From contig NZ_CP071090.1 of assembly GCF_017301735.1 (NCBI RefSeq), forward strand, positions 10,530,001 to 10,594,000: 64,000 nt of DNA, read 5' to 3'. The notes beneath the pieces are model-generated. The model made no database searches. It was not told the DNA's origin and worked only from the letters and a program-made list of their open reading frames with translations. The stretch comes from Pyxidicoccus parkwaysis (GTDB taxonomy: Bacteria > Myxococcota > Myxococcia > Myxococcales > Myxococcaceae). This document shows, piece by piece, positions 51,306-60,621 of this stretch. The first letter of the stretch is position 1; each line of letters opens with the position of its first letter. The translations under genes and the position numbers were made by a program.

Positions 51306-53375
51306 ATGCTTCGCCTTATCGACAATACCCAGCCCAATGCCAGCGCTGAACGGGTCATCCAGCGCATCGAAGCGGGCTCGCATTTCGTCTGGGTCAGTGG
51401 TTCCGCGGGGGCTGGGCGCACACGCATCGTGGAGGCGCTCACGAAGGAGTTTCCCGAGGCAATCGTGGTCGAGGCCCCGGGCTTTGACCACCCGGACGCG
51501 GCGCTGCACTCGCTGCTCCAGGCGGCCGTTCCATTGGGCGCGGAGAAGATTTCGGCCGCGCTTGATGACAAGCGCAGCCTCCGCGAAAGGGCCCGCGAAG
51601 TCGGGCAGGCCCTGAAGAAGTCCGACCGCCTGCTGCTCCTGCGCCTCCCGGAGTCATGGGCGCTGGGGCCGACCGGAGGCGAGCCGGAGCGTGAGCGGTT
51701 TCGTGAGCGAAGCCTTCAGCTCCTGAGGGGCCTGCTGAAGGTTCCCGGGCTCAAGGTCGTGTTGTTGACGGGAGGCAGCACGGGGCCTCTGGCCCAGCTG
51801 CTCGACCTGGGTGAGGTCGAACCGCTGCAGATACGGCTCGGGCAAGCAAAGCTGCGAAAGGGGGCGCTGGACGACATCCAGGGCTGGGGTCCTTATGCGA
51901 AGGCAGCGGCCCGCGTTCGGGAAGCCCTGCAGCCGCGACTCAGCAGGAACCTGAACCTCACCCCCCTTCCGCTTCGACTCCTGGTGGGGCTGGTGGCGCT
52001 GGGTGATTCCCCTGAAGCAGCCCTCGAGGATGCAACTCCAGGGTATGGCAACACGCTCAGCCAGGAGAGGCTGCTCCAGCGAATGGCGATGCGGCTCAAC
52101 CAACCTGAGAATGCGCCGCTCCAGCGCGGAGTGTTTCGCTTTGCCCAGGCACGTTATCCACTGCCTGCGCAGGACGCTCTCTCATTGGCGGAGGTGCCAT
52201 CACAGCACGCACCGCTTCTCACGGATTGCCTGGCCTATGGAGGAGATACGCTGCGGATGCCGGAGTCCCTGCGCCGGCACCTGCTAGGACCTGCCTCAAG
52301 AGCGGTAGTCGATGCCACCGTCCACGACCGCCTCGCCAAGCACTACCTGGCCCTCGATGGTGTCACGAGCCCTTCGGAACTCAAGGCCACGACCGTGCTC
52401 CCGTGGCTGGAGAAGGTCCACCACCTCGCCCACTCGGGCCCAGCGGGCGCCACACAATGGAGCGCCCAGGAGCTGCCTGCCCGGGACTTTTATTGGGACA
52501 GGGCACGGGCGCTGAGCATCGAGCAGCGGGACCATGTGTCCGCCGCGGCGCTGTACAAACAGTGCATCGACACGTTCGGGGAAGACGACTACTCGTGCCA
52601 CTACTACGCCTACAATCTCGACCGTGCGGGCGAGCAACCCGAGAACATCGAGTGGGGCTACCGTCAGGCCGTCAAGCTCGCCAGTGACAACCCCTGGTGG
52701 AACAGCCGGCTGGTGACGTTCCTGATTTCCCAGGCGCGCTATCGAGACGCAGAGCAGGAATGGACGGACGCGCTGGAGCGGGTGGACCCCGACCGTGTGC
52801 GAATCCACGAGGATGAGCGGCTGGCGCTGAGCTTCCACCGGTGGGTGGTTCGTGCATGGCTCGACAGCGGTGAGGTCTCCCGGGCGCGCAAGGCCTTCGA
52901 TGAGATTCCTGCCGAGGTGGTTGCCAGCGATGCCTGGCTCCGTCAGCTGGCCTGGCGGCTCGATGATGCGGAAGAAGCGGCAGCGCTCGGCGAATCAGTC
53001 TATCCCGCTGGTCTTCCCGTCACCGAGCGATGGCGGCGTCCCGATGCGGTCTCCCCGGTCGCTCCTGATGGTTCCAAGCTCCAGGGATGGTACCCGGGTC
53101 GGATTCTGGAGGCCGACGAGGACCAAGTCACCGTGGTGCTCGCGGTACCCGAGCCAGAGCCTCAGAAGCGGCGAGTCGTTCGCACCCACCTGTCAACCGA
53201 GGAGTGGCAGCAGTACGGCGGCTGGGGGCTGCCGCCTGAAGTCACGGGTTTCTTCATCCTCGCGCGCTACCAGAGTGGTGAGGCTCGCCTCATTGCCCAG
53301 AATGTGCCGCTACCGCCCTGGACTCCGGAAGCCCTTCCAGTGGACCCGCACCTGAGCAAATGGGCGCGCACCTGA
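51306..53375 (+). CDS. P-loop/TPR-like protein of a two-gene cassette
   Basis: 689 aa, cytosolic. An N-terminal P-loop-like domain (about 1-230) has GSAGAGRT (32-39), a Walker A in which the usual Lys is Arg, and RLLLLRLPES (108-117) where Walker B would be, lacking the acidic pair. A helical middle (about 240-380) recalls STAND/NB-ARC winged-helix parts. Residues about 390-590 are TPR-like repeats (AAALYKQCIDTFGEDDYSCHYYAYNLDRAG, RYRDAEQEWTDALERVDPD, GEVSRARKAFDEIP). The last 90 form a beta domain (LQGWYPGRILEADEDQVTVVL). Overlaps the next gene by 16 bp. Codon use is less GC-rich than that of the neighbours, hinting at transfer. Function unknown; a sensor or regulator for the hydrolase is inferred. 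Confidence 0.6.
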   Translation: MLRLIDNTQPNASAERVIQRIEAGSHFVWVSGSAGAGRTRIVEALTKEFPEAIVVEAPGFDHPDAALHSLLQAAVPLGAEKISAALDDKRSLRERAREVGQALKKSDRLLLLRLPESWALGPTGGEPERERFRERSLQLLRGLLKVPGLKVVLLTGGSTGPLAQLLDLGEVEPLQIRLGQAKLRKGALDDIQGWGPYAKAAARVREALQPRLSRNLNLTPLPLRLLVGLVALGDSPEAALEDATPGYGNTLSQERLLQRMAMRLNQPENAPLQRGVFRFAQARYPLPAQDALSLAEVPSQHAPLLTDCLAYGGDTLRMPESLRRHLLGPASRAVVDATVHDRLAKHYLALDGVTSPSELKATTVLPWLEKVHHLAHSGPAGATQWSAQELPARDFYWDRARALSIEQRDHVSAAALYKQCIDTFGEDDYSCHYYAYNLDRAGEQPENIEWGYRQAVKLASDNPWWNSRLVTFLISQARYRDAEQEWTDALERVDPDRVRIHEDERLALSFHRWVVRAWLDSGEVSRARKAFDEIPAEVVASDAWLRQLAWRLDDAEEAAALGESVYPAGLPVTERWRRPDAVSPVAPDGSKLQGWYPGRILEADEDQVTVVLAVPEPEPQKRRVVRTHLSTEEWQQYGGWGLPPEVTGFFILARYQSGEARLIAQNVPLPPWTPEALPVDPHLSKWART

Positions 53376-54553
53376 CGGCCAGCCAGTCGCTGACGTCCCT
53401 CACGCGTCTGGACCGACGCTGGCTCCACCTGTTTGTCTGTGGGCCCGGGACCGGGGAGGGACTCGCTCTCGCACTGCCCGGCTCCGGCTGGGTGTTCGTC
53501 GACGCTTGCATGATTGACGGGCGCTCCCCCCAGCAGCTCCTTCTCGAGCAATATCGGGAACCGGCCGGCGTGGACCCCCTTCGTGCGATGGTCCTGACGC
53601 ATCCCCATCAGGACCATGCCTCGGGCTTCGCGGAGCTGGTCGATGTGCTCGTCCCAGAATCCATTGCCACCACCGGAAACCCTCCTCCGAAGTACCACCT
53701 GGTGGAGGCCGTTGAGGCGTTGCTCTCATCAACCTCTTCCCAGGTCACGAGTGCCCGGACTCCCGCGGCGACGGTCCTCGCCGCGGCCAGGGCCATCAAG
53801 GAATGGGAGCGCAAGACGGGCAGACAGCTGGCGCCCTTGCGAGATGGTGAAGCGCTTTCCACGGGTACCAGCCTGGCATCCATCGCCTGCCGTGCCCCGA
53901 CGGACGCGGACATTACGAGCCTGCTGGGCCCCCCACCCTCGCCCCACCTCGCCAGGAATGCCAACCACCTGAGCGCGGTACTGGAAGTGCTCTTCGGGCA
54001 GACCCGCGTCGTGCTCGGCGGCGACCTTCCCCGGTACGAGTCGCTCAAGGCCAGAACGGTTTCCGTGCCCTCCGGTTGGGATGCGGTGATTACGCGCCAC
54101 CCGCACCTGGCGGGACATGGCGGGTTGAAGGTACCGCACCACGCGTCCACCTACGCGCTCCATCCTCAGCTGATTTCCCCTACGGGACCGCAGGCACGAG
54201 GCTGGTGTGTGACGCCCTACCGGAGCAAGGGACTGCCACGGACCGAACCCGGGGACGGACTCTCGCGGCTCCTGGCCGCAGAACCCTCCGTGCACGTCAC
54301 GGCCCCTCCTGCTTCCTGTGAGCGAAAGGGCTGGGTTCCTCCTTCCGTGGTGACGCTGCAACAACTCCACCACGAGGCAAGCACGGTTCCCACGGGAGAT
54401 GCGCTTCTCGACCGGGGCACCGATATCCGTGGCGGTGGGCCCAAAGGCCCATTGGACAACGTCTGGTGCGTGGCGTTCGACGACGCGGGGCAGGTCGTCG
54501 GGCGCTGGCGGGGACCCCAGGCCTTCGAGGTCACGCAAGGCCCCATCACATGA
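53360..54553 (+). CDS. ComEC-like metallo-beta-lactamase-fold hydrolase
   Basis: 397 aa, no signal peptide or membrane segment. Metal motif HPHQDH (81-86) after VLT, then GGDLPRY with Asp222, and KVPHHASTYAL with His260 and His261. The order THPHQDH, NHLSAVLEV, VVLGGD and KVPHHA resembles the ComEC/Rec2 competence MBL domain and other phosphodiesterase-like MBL proteins rather than lactamases. Likely a nuclease or phosphodiesterase, substrate unknown. It starts within the 3' end of the P-loop/TPR gene (16-bp overlap), so the two are translationally coupled. Its 3' end overlaps the convergent aldehyde dehydrogenase gene by 8 bp. Confidence 0.75.
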   Translation: MGAHLTASQSLTSLTRLDRRWLHLFVCGPGTGEGLALALPGSGWVFVDACMIDGRSPQQLLLEQYREPAGVDPLRAMVLTHPHQDHASGFAELVDVLVPESIATTGNPPPKYHLVEAVEALLSSTSSQVTSARTPAATVLAAARAIKEWERKTGRQLAPLRDGEALSTGTSLASIACRAPTDADITSLLGPPPSPHLARNANHLSAVLEVLFGQTRVVLGGDLPRYESLKARTVSVPSGWDAVITRHPHLAGHGGLKVPHHASTYALHPQLISPTGPQARGWCVTPYRSKGLPRTEPGDGLSRLLAAEPSVHVTAPPASCERKGWVPPSVVTLQQLHHEASTVPTGDALLDRGTDIRGGGPKGPLDNVWCVAFDDAGQVVGRWRGPQAFEVTQGPIT

Positions 54554-55955
54554 GCCGCTTGAACAGGTTGAGCTTCCCGCCGTACGGCGGATAGCGCAGC
54601 TTCATGTCCAGCGCGAAGGGCCGCTTCACCACGCTCTTCTTGTGGCTGAAGGCGTCGAAGCTCGACTGGCCGTGGTAGCCGCCCAGGCCCGACTCGCCCA
54701 CGCCGCCGAAGGGAAGCCCCTCCGCCGCGAAGTGCACGCACACATCGTTGGTGACGGCTCCACCGCTCGAAGTCTCCGCCAGGACGCGCTCATTCACCGC
54801 CGCATCGCGCGCGAAGCTGTAGAGCGCGAGCGGCTTCGGGCGCGAGCGCACGAAGCGGATGGCGTCCTCGACGCTCGGGCAGTCCACCAGCGGCAGCAGG
54901 GGGCCGAAAATCTCCTCCTGCATCAGCGGGCTCGACAGCGGTGCATCCGTGATGACGGTGGGCGAGAAGTAGCGGCTGGCCGCGTCCCGCTCACCACCGA
55001 AGGCGACGGTGCCGTGCGACGCGAGCGCACTGACGCGCTCGAAGTGCCGCGCGCTGACGATGCGGCCATAGTCACCGCTCGTGCGCGCATCAGCGCCGTA
55101 GAAGTCCGTGACGGCCTTGCGCACCAACTCCGTGAAGCGGCCCTTCAGCTCGGAGGGAATGAGCACGTAGTCCGGCGCGATGCACGTCTGCCCGGCGTTG
55201 ACGTACTTGCCCCAGGCGATGCGCCGCGCGGTGACTTCCAGGTCCGCGCTCTTGTCCACGATGCAGGGGCTCTTGCCTCCCAATTCCAGGATGGTGGGAG
55301 TGAGGTGCTTCGCCGCGGCCTCGGCCACGACGCGGCCCACCTGCGTGCCGCCCGTGAAGAAGATGAGGTCCCAGCGCTCAGCCAGGAGTGCCTGGCTCTC
55401 CGCGACGCCGCCCTCCACGACGGAGACGACCTCCGGCGGAAACGCCTCACCCAACATCTTCGCGAGCACGCTGGACGTCGCGGGAGACAGCTCGCTGGGC
55501 TTCAGCACGGCGGTGCAGCCCGCGGCCAGCGCCCCGATGAGCGGCGCAATCGCGAGCTGGTAGGGGTAGTTCCACGGCGCGATGACGAGCGTCACGCCGA
55601 GCGGCTCCAGGTACTGATAGGCCCGCGCGGGCTGGATGACGATGGGCGCCGAGCCACTCCGCGGCTTCATCCACCCCTTCACGTTCTTGAGGGCGTTCTT
55701 CACCTCACCGTAGATGCTGCCGACCTCGGTGAGGTACGCCTCCTCCGCGCTCTTGGACAGGTCCGCCTTGAGCGCGGCGAGGATTTCCGCCTCGTACTTG
55801 CGGGCCACCCTCTCGAGCGCCCGCAACTGCTCCCGCCGCCACTCCAGCGGGAGCGTGACGCGCGTCTCGAAGTACGCGCGCTGCTTTTCAACAAGAGCCC
55901 TCGCATCGAGCGAAGGCAACGGCTCGGCAGCGAGGGGACTGAGGTTCCGAGCCAT
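54546..55955 (-). CDS. Aldehyde dehydrogenase (ALDH3-like)
   Basis: 469 aa from ATG 55955, 6 nt after AAGGA; ATG 55961 sits directly on that site. NAD-binding and catalytic residues are Asn129 (APWNYP), Glu224 (LELGGKSP) and nucleophile Cys258 (GQTCIAPDYVL). FGPLLPLV and the KKSVV-like C-terminus place it in the class 3 group, which oxidises medium- and long-chain fatty aldehydes. A C-terminal hydrophobic/basic tail (KLNLFKRLM) may contact membranes. It is the last gene of the fatty-acid operon, 41 bp behind the fadJ-like gene, and would feed fatty acids from aldehydes to the ligase. Confidence 0.9.
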   Translation of the reverse strand: MARNLSPLAAEPLPSLDARALVEKQRAYFETRVTLPLEWRREQLRALERVARKYEAEILAALKADLSKSAEEAYLTEVGSIYGEVKNALKNVKGWMKPRSGSAPIVIQPARAYQYLEPLGVTLVIAPWNYPYQLAIAPLIGALAAGCTAVLKPSELSPATSSVLAKMLGEAFPPEVVSVVEGGVAESQALLAERWDLIFFTGGTQVGRVVAEAAAKHLTPTILELGGKSPCIVDKSADLEVTARRIAWGKYVNAGQTCIAPDYVLIPSELKGRFTELVRKAVTDFYGADARTSGDYGRIVSARHFERVSALASHGTVAFGGERDAASRYFSPTVITDAPLSSPLMQEEIFGPLLPLVDCPSVEDAIRFVRSRPKPLALYSFARDAAVNERVLAETSSGGAVTNDVCVHFAAEGLPFGGVGESGLGGYHGQSSFDAFSHKKSVVKRPFALDMKLRYPPYGGKLNLFKRLM

Positions 55956-55996
55956 GGACATTCCTTCCGTATGTGGAGGGCTGCGTGCGGGAGGGA

Positions 55997-58174
55997 CTAC
56001 TTCAAGAACTCACCCTTCTCGGCCTTCTCGACGAGCGACGCGGGGGGCAGGAAGTGCTTACCGTAGCGCTCCGCCAGCTGGCGCGCGCGGTTGACGAAGC
56101 CCCGAGGCCCCCTGCCGGTGGGCCCCTCGTAGCCATTGATGTACTGCACCACGCCGCCCGTCCACGCCGGGAAGCCGATGCCGAGGATGGAGCCCACGTT
56201 CGCATCCGCGGCCGAGCGCAGCACGCCCTCGTCGAAGCAGCGCACCGTGTCGATGGCCTCGGCGAACAGCATGCGCTCCTTCATGTCCTCGAAGGGGATG
56301 GTGTAGCCGGGCTTCGTGTAGTGCTGCGTGAGCCCCGACCACAGGCCCGTGCGCTTGCCATCCACGTAGTCGTAGAAGCCGCCGCCGGTGGAGCGGCCCT
56401 TGCGCCCGTGCTTGTCAATCATCGCGTCCACGACGGCGTAGCTGCCGTGGTCCGGCCACTGCTGGCCCGAGGCCAGGATGGCGGCCTTCGTCTCCTCGCG
56501 AATCTTGCGGGGCAGCGTCAGCGTGAGTTCGTCCATCAACTGCAGCGGCGCCGCGGGGTAGCCCGCCTGCTGGCCGGCCTGCTCAATCGACGCGGGGTGG
56601 ATGCCCTCGCCCACCATGGCGATGGCCTCGTTGAGGAAGGTGCCGATGACGCGGCTGGTGAAGAAGCCGCGGCTATCGTTGACGACAATGGGCGTCTTCC
56701 CAATCTGCACCGCGATGTCGATGGCCTTCGCCAGCGTCGCGTCGCTCGTCTTCTTCCCGGCGATGAGCTCCAAGAGCGGCATCTTGTCCACGGGCGAGAA
56801 GAAGTGCATGCCCACGAAGTCATCCGTCCGCTTCACGCCGTCGGCCAGAAGCGTAATCGGCAGCGTGGACGTGTTGGAGGCCAGCACCGCGTCCGGAGCG
56901 ACGACGTCCTGAATCTCCTGGAACACCTTGTGCTTCAGCTCCACGCTCTCGAAGACGGCCTCGATGACGAGGTCACAACCCGCGAGCGCCTTCGGGTCGG
57001 CGGCAGGCGTAATCCGCGCGAGGAGCGCGTCACCCTTCTCCTTGGTGACCTTGCCCTTCTCGATGCCCTTCTGCACCAGCTTGACGGAGTACTGCTTGCC
57101 CTTCTCGGCGGACTCGAGGCTCACGTCCTTGAGCACCACGTCGATGCCGGCCTTGGCGCAGACGTAGGCGATGCCCGCGCCCATCATGCCGGCGCCGAGG
57201 ATGCCCACCTTCTTCGCCGTGTGCTGCGGGTAGCCCTTGGGCCGGCCGCCGCCCGAGTTGATGTGCTGCATGTCGAAGAAGAACGCCTGAATCATGTTCT
57301 TCGCGACCTGGCCGGTGGCCAGCTCGACGAAGTAGCGCGACTCGATGGCGAACGCGGTGTCCACGTCCACCTGCGTGCTCTCCACCGCCACGGCCATGAT
57401 GGCGCGCGGCGCGGGCATGTTGGCGCCCTTGAGCTGCTTGCGCAGGTTGGCCGGGAACGCGGGCAGGTTCGCCGCGAGGCCCGGGTTGGACGGCGTGCCA
57501 CCCGGAATCTTGTAGCCCTTCACGTCCCACGGCTGCTGCGCGCTCGGATTCGCCTTCACCCACGCCTTCGCCGCGGGCAGGAGCGCGTCCACCGAGTCCA
57601 CCACCTCGTGCACGAGGCCAATCTCCTTCGCCTCCTGCGGACGGTAGCGCTGGCCCTGGACCAGCACCTTCATCAGCGCGTCCACGATGCCCAGCATCCG
57701 CACCGTGCGCACCACGCCGCCGCCACCGGGCAAGAGGCCCAGCGTTACTTCCGGTAGGCCAATCTGCGCGCCCTTCACGTCCGCGACGATGCGGCGGTGA
57801 CACGCGAGCGCGATTTCGAGCCCGCCGCCCAACGCCGCGCCGTTGATGGCCGCGACCACGGGCTTGCCCAGCGTCTCCAGCGTGCGCAGCTGCGCCTTGA
57901 TTTCCTGCCCCAGCTCGAAGACCTGCTTCGCGTCTTCCTTCCGGACGCGGATGAGGTCGTTCAGGTCACCGCCGGCGAAGAAGGTCTTCTTCGCCGAGGT
58001 GATGATGACGCCGGTGATGTTGTTCTTCTCCTGGACCAGCCGGTCCACCACCGCACGCATGGACTTCACGTAGGCGGCGTTCATCGTGTTCGCGTTCTGG
58101 CTGGGGTCATCCAACGTCAAGATGACGATGCCGTCGGCGTCCTTGTCCCAGCGGATGGTGTTCTGCTCGCTCAT
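55997..58174 (-). CDS. fadJ: FadJ-like multifunctional enoyl-CoA hydratase/3-hydroxyacyl-CoA dehydrogenase
   Basis: 725 aa. Crotonase half with the oxyanion and catalytic parts ITSAKKTFFAGGDLNDL, Glu120 (GGGLEIALACHRRI) and Glu142 (GLPEVTLGLLPG), the hydratase acid pair. The dehydrogenase half begins near 322 with KVGILGAGMMGAGIAY, an NAD+ GxGxxG, and has VIEAVFESVELK and GMHFFSPVDKMPLLE with the catalytic His. A C-terminal 3HCDH pair (FPAWTGGVVQYIN) ends it. Performs hydration and NAD-dependent oxidation of beta-oxidation and pairs with the thiolase 35 bp upstream. Start 58174 fits family length. Confidence 0.93.
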   Translation of the reverse strand: MSEQNTIRWDKDADGIVILTLDDPSQNANTMNAAYVKSMRAVVDRLVQEKNNITGVIITSAKKTFFAGGDLNDLIRVRKEDAKQVFELGQEIKAQLRTLETLGKPVVAAINGAALGGGLEIALACHRRIVADVKGAQIGLPEVTLGLLPGGGGVVRTVRMLGIVDALMKVLVQGQRYRPQEAKEIGLVHEVVDSVDALLPAAKAWVKANPSAQQPWDVKGYKIPGGTPSNPGLAANLPAFPANLRKQLKGANMPAPRAIMAVAVESTQVDVDTAFAIESRYFVELATGQVAKNMIQAFFFDMQHINSGGGRPKGYPQHTAKKVGILGAGMMGAGIAYVCAKAGIDVVLKDVSLESAEKGKQYSVKLVQKGIEKGKVTKEKGDALLARITPAADPKALAGCDLVIEAVFESVELKHKVFQEIQDVVAPDAVLASNTSTLPITLLADGVKRTDDFVGMHFFSPVDKMPLLELIAGKKTSDATLAKAIDIAVQIGKTPIVVNDSRGFFTSRVIGTFLNEAIAMVGEGIHPASIEQAGQQAGYPAAPLQLMDELTLTLPRKIREETKAAILASGQQWPDHGSYAVVDAMIDKHGRKGRSTGGGFYDYVDGKRTGLWSGLTQHYTKPGYTIPFEDMKERMLFAEAIDTVRCFDEGVLRSAADANVGSILGIGFPAWTGGVVQYINGYEGPTGRGPRGFVNRARQLAERYGKHFLPPASLVEKAEKGEFLK

Positions 58175-58209
58175 GGGTTCGCTCGAAAGGGTGTCGAAAG
58201 AGGAAGGAA

Positions 58210-59421
58210 TCAGACGCGCTCGACGAGGGTGGCCACGCCCATGCCGCCGCCGACGCAGAGGGTGACGACGGCGCGCTTGGCCTTGCGGCGCTCCAGTTCG
58301 TCCACCACGGTGCCCAGAATCATCGCGCCGGTGGCGCCCAGCGGATGGCCCATGGCGATGGCGCCGCCATTCACGTTGAGCTTCTCGTCCGGGATGCGCA
58401 GGTCCTTCTGGTACTTGAGGACCACGGAGGCGAAGGCCTCGTTGAGCTCGAAGAGGTCGATGTCCTCCGGCTTCAGGCCGGCGATGTCGAGCAGCTTCTT
58501 GGTGGCCGGCAGCGGGCCGGTGAGCATGATGGTCGGCTCGGCGCCGGACGTGGCCGTGGCGGCGATGCGCGCGCGCGGCGTCAGGCCGAGCTGCTTGCCC
58601 ACCTTCTCCGAGCCCACCAGCACCAGCGCCGCACCGTCGACGATTCCGGACGAGTTGCCCGGCGTGTGCACGTGGTTGATGCGCTCCACGAAGTGGTACT
58701 TCTGCAGCGCCACCGCGTCGAAGCCGCCCATCTCGCCCATGCCCTCGAAGGACGCGCCGAGCTTTCCGAGCGAGGCCACCGTGGTGTCCGGACGCATGTG
58801 CTCGTCGCGGTCCAGCACGGTGAGGCCGTTCTGGTCCACCACCGGCACGACGGACTTCGAGAAGTAGTTGCCGGCCCACGCCTTGGCGGCCAATTCCTGC
58901 GAGCGCGCCGCGTAGCGGTCCACGTCCTCGCGGGTGAAGCCCTCAATCGTCGCAATGAGGTCCGCGGAGATGCCCTGCGGGACGAAGTAGGTGTCGTAGT
59001 TGGTGGCGGGGTCCATGGCCCACGCGCCGCCGTCCGAGCCCATGGGCACGCGCGACATGCTCTCCACGCCGCCCGCGATGACCAGGTGCTCCCAGCCCGA
59101 GCGCACCTGCTGCGCGGCCATGTTCACCGCCGTCAGGCCCGAGGCACAGAAGCGGTTGAGCTGCACACCGCCCACCGTGTCCGGAAGGCCCGCCGCGAGC
59201 ACCAGCGTGCGGGCGATATCCGCGCCCTGGTCACCCACCGGCGAGACGATGCCGAGCACCACGTCGTCGATGCGCTGGGGGTCCAGGCCCGGGTGGCGCT
59301 TCTTCAGCGCATCCACCAGACCAACGAGCAGGGACAGGGGCTTGGTGCCATGCAGCGCGCCCTTCTTGCCCTTGCCGCGAGGGGTGCGTACGGCGTCGAA
59401 GATGAAAGCTTCCTGGCTCAC
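58210..59421 (-). CDS. Acetyl-CoA C-acyltransferase (3-ketoacyl-CoA thiolase)
   Basis: 403 aa. Nucleophile Cys92 in NRFCASGLTAVN, the NEAFA motif (LNEAFASVVLKYQ), His of GHPLGATGA and the second Cys in CVGGGMGVATL near 391 form the full thiolase active site. RTPRGKGKKGALHG is the family N-terminus. Cleaves 3-ketoacyl-CoA with CoA. It lies between the second acyl-CoA dehydrogenase gene (31 bp) and the fadJ-like gene (35 bp), as expected for the thiolase subunit of the beta-oxidation complex. Confidence 0.95.
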   Translation of the reverse strand: MSQEAFIFDAVRTPRGKGKKGALHGTKPLSLLVGLVDALKKRHPGLDPQRIDDVVLGIVSPVGDQGADIARTLVLAAGLPDTVGGVQLNRFCASGLTAVNMAAQQVRSGWEHLVIAGGVESMSRVPMGSDGGAWAMDPATNYDTYFVPQGISADLIATIEGFTREDVDRYAARSQELAAKAWAGNYFSKSVVPVVDQNGLTVLDRDEHMRPDTTVASLGKLGASFEGMGEMGGFDAVALQKYHFVERINHVHTPGNSSGIVDGAALVLVGSEKVGKQLGLTPRARIAATATSGAEPTIMLTGPLPATKKLLDIAGLKPEDIDLFELNEAFASVVLKYQKDLRIPDEKLNVNGGAIAMGHPLGATGAMILGTVVDELERRKAKRAVVTLCVGGGMGVATLVERV

Positions 59422-59452
59422 ATGAGCCTCCTTGGGAAACGGTTGAAGGGAC

Positions 59453-60598
59453 CTACAGGGAGCGGGCGACGAGCTCTTTCATGACCTCGTTCGCACCGGC
59501 GAGGATTCGCAGCACGCGGGTGTCCGCGAACAGATGAGCAATGGGGTATTCCTTCATGTACCCATACCCGCCAAACAACTGAAGGCAACGGTCCGCGACG
59601 ATGCAGGCCTGGTCCGTAATCCAATACTTGGCCATGGCCGCCGTGGCCACGTCCAGCCTGCCCGCCAGGTGGGCTTCGATGCAGTCGTCCATGAAGGCGC
59701 GGCAGACGCGCCTGAGGGTCGCACACTCCGCCAGCTCGAAGCGCGTGTTCTGCATGGCGAACAGCGGCTTGCCGAAGACCTGTCGCTGCTTGGTGTAGTC
59801 GAGGGTGACCTCCACGGCGCGCTCCAGGCTCGCCATGGCGATGACGGCCGTGCTCAGCCGCTCCTGGGGGAGCTGCTGCATGAGCTGGATGAAACCCTGG
59901 CCCTCCTCGCCGCCGAGCAGATTCACTGCGGGGACCTTCAGGTCATCGAAGAAGAGCTCGGTGGTGTCCTGCCCCTTCCCTCCGAGCTTCTCGAGGATGC
60001 GCCCCCGCTCGAAGCCGGGCGTCGTGTCGGAGACCTCGGCACACACCAGCGAGATTCCGGCGTGACCCTTGTCTCCCGTCCGCACGGCGATGATGAGGAA
60101 GTCGCACACGTAGCCGTTGGAGATGAACGTCTTCGCCCCGCTCACGCGGTAGAAGTCCCCTTCACGCACGGCACGGGTGGAGATGGCCTGGAGGTCCGAG
60201 CCCGTCCCCGGCTCCGTCATCGCGATGGCGCCCACCCACTCGCCGCTCGCGAGCTTGGGCAGCCACTTCTGCTTCTGGGCCTCGGACGCGTACGAGAGGA
60301 CGTAGTGCGCGACGATGGTGTTGTGGACCGCGAAGCCCATGGACGGGTCCCCGGCGCGCACCTGCTCCTCGATGAGCACCGTCTCGTGGGCGAACGTGCC
60401 GCCCGCGCCGCCATAGGCCTCGGGGATGGACATGCAGAGCAGCCCCAGCTCGCCTGCCCGCCTGTAGAGGGCCTTGTCCGGATACCCCTGGGCCACGTGC
60501 TTGGGCACGTTGGGGAGGACTTCCTTCGTGAAGTAGCTGGCCGCGAGGCTGCGCACCTGCTCGAGCTCGTCCGAGCTCCACCGAGAACGTGTCGTCAT
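59453..60598 (-). CDS. Acyl-CoA dehydrogenase (second copy)
   Basis: 381 aa. FAD/substrate signatures IAMTEPGTGSDLQAISTRAV and FISNGYVCDF, then FDDLKVPAVNLLGGEEGQGF. The C-terminal domain has RQVFGKPLFAMQNTRFELA, with YGYMKEYPIAHLFADTRVLRILAGANEVMKELVAR carrying the acyl-CoA dehydrogenase active-site region (Glu in AGANEVMK-like position). Introduces the trans-2 double bond and passes electrons to ETF. Starts 23 bp after the other acyl-CoA dehydrogenase gene. Chain-length or branched-chain preference unknown. Confidence 0.93.
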   Translation of the reverse strand: MTTRSRWSSDELEQVRSLAASYFTKEVLPNVPKHVAQGYPDKALYRRAGELGLLCMSIPEAYGGAGGTFAHETVLIEEQVRAGDPSMGFAVHNTIVAHYVLSYASEAQKQKWLPKLASGEWVGAIAMTEPGTGSDLQAISTRAVREGDFYRVSGAKTFISNGYVCDFLIIAVRTGDKGHAGISLVCAEVSDTTPGFERGRILEKLGGKGQDTTELFFDDLKVPAVNLLGGEEGQGFIQLMQQLPQERLSTAVIAMASLERAVEVTLDYTKQRQVFGKPLFAMQNTRFELAECATLRRVCRAFMDDCIEAHLAGRLDVATAAMAKYWITDQACIVADRCLQLFGGYGYMKEYPIAHLFADTRVLRILAGANEVMKELVARSL

Positions 60599-60621
60599 GT
60601 CTGTCTCCCGAGCGCGTGCTG

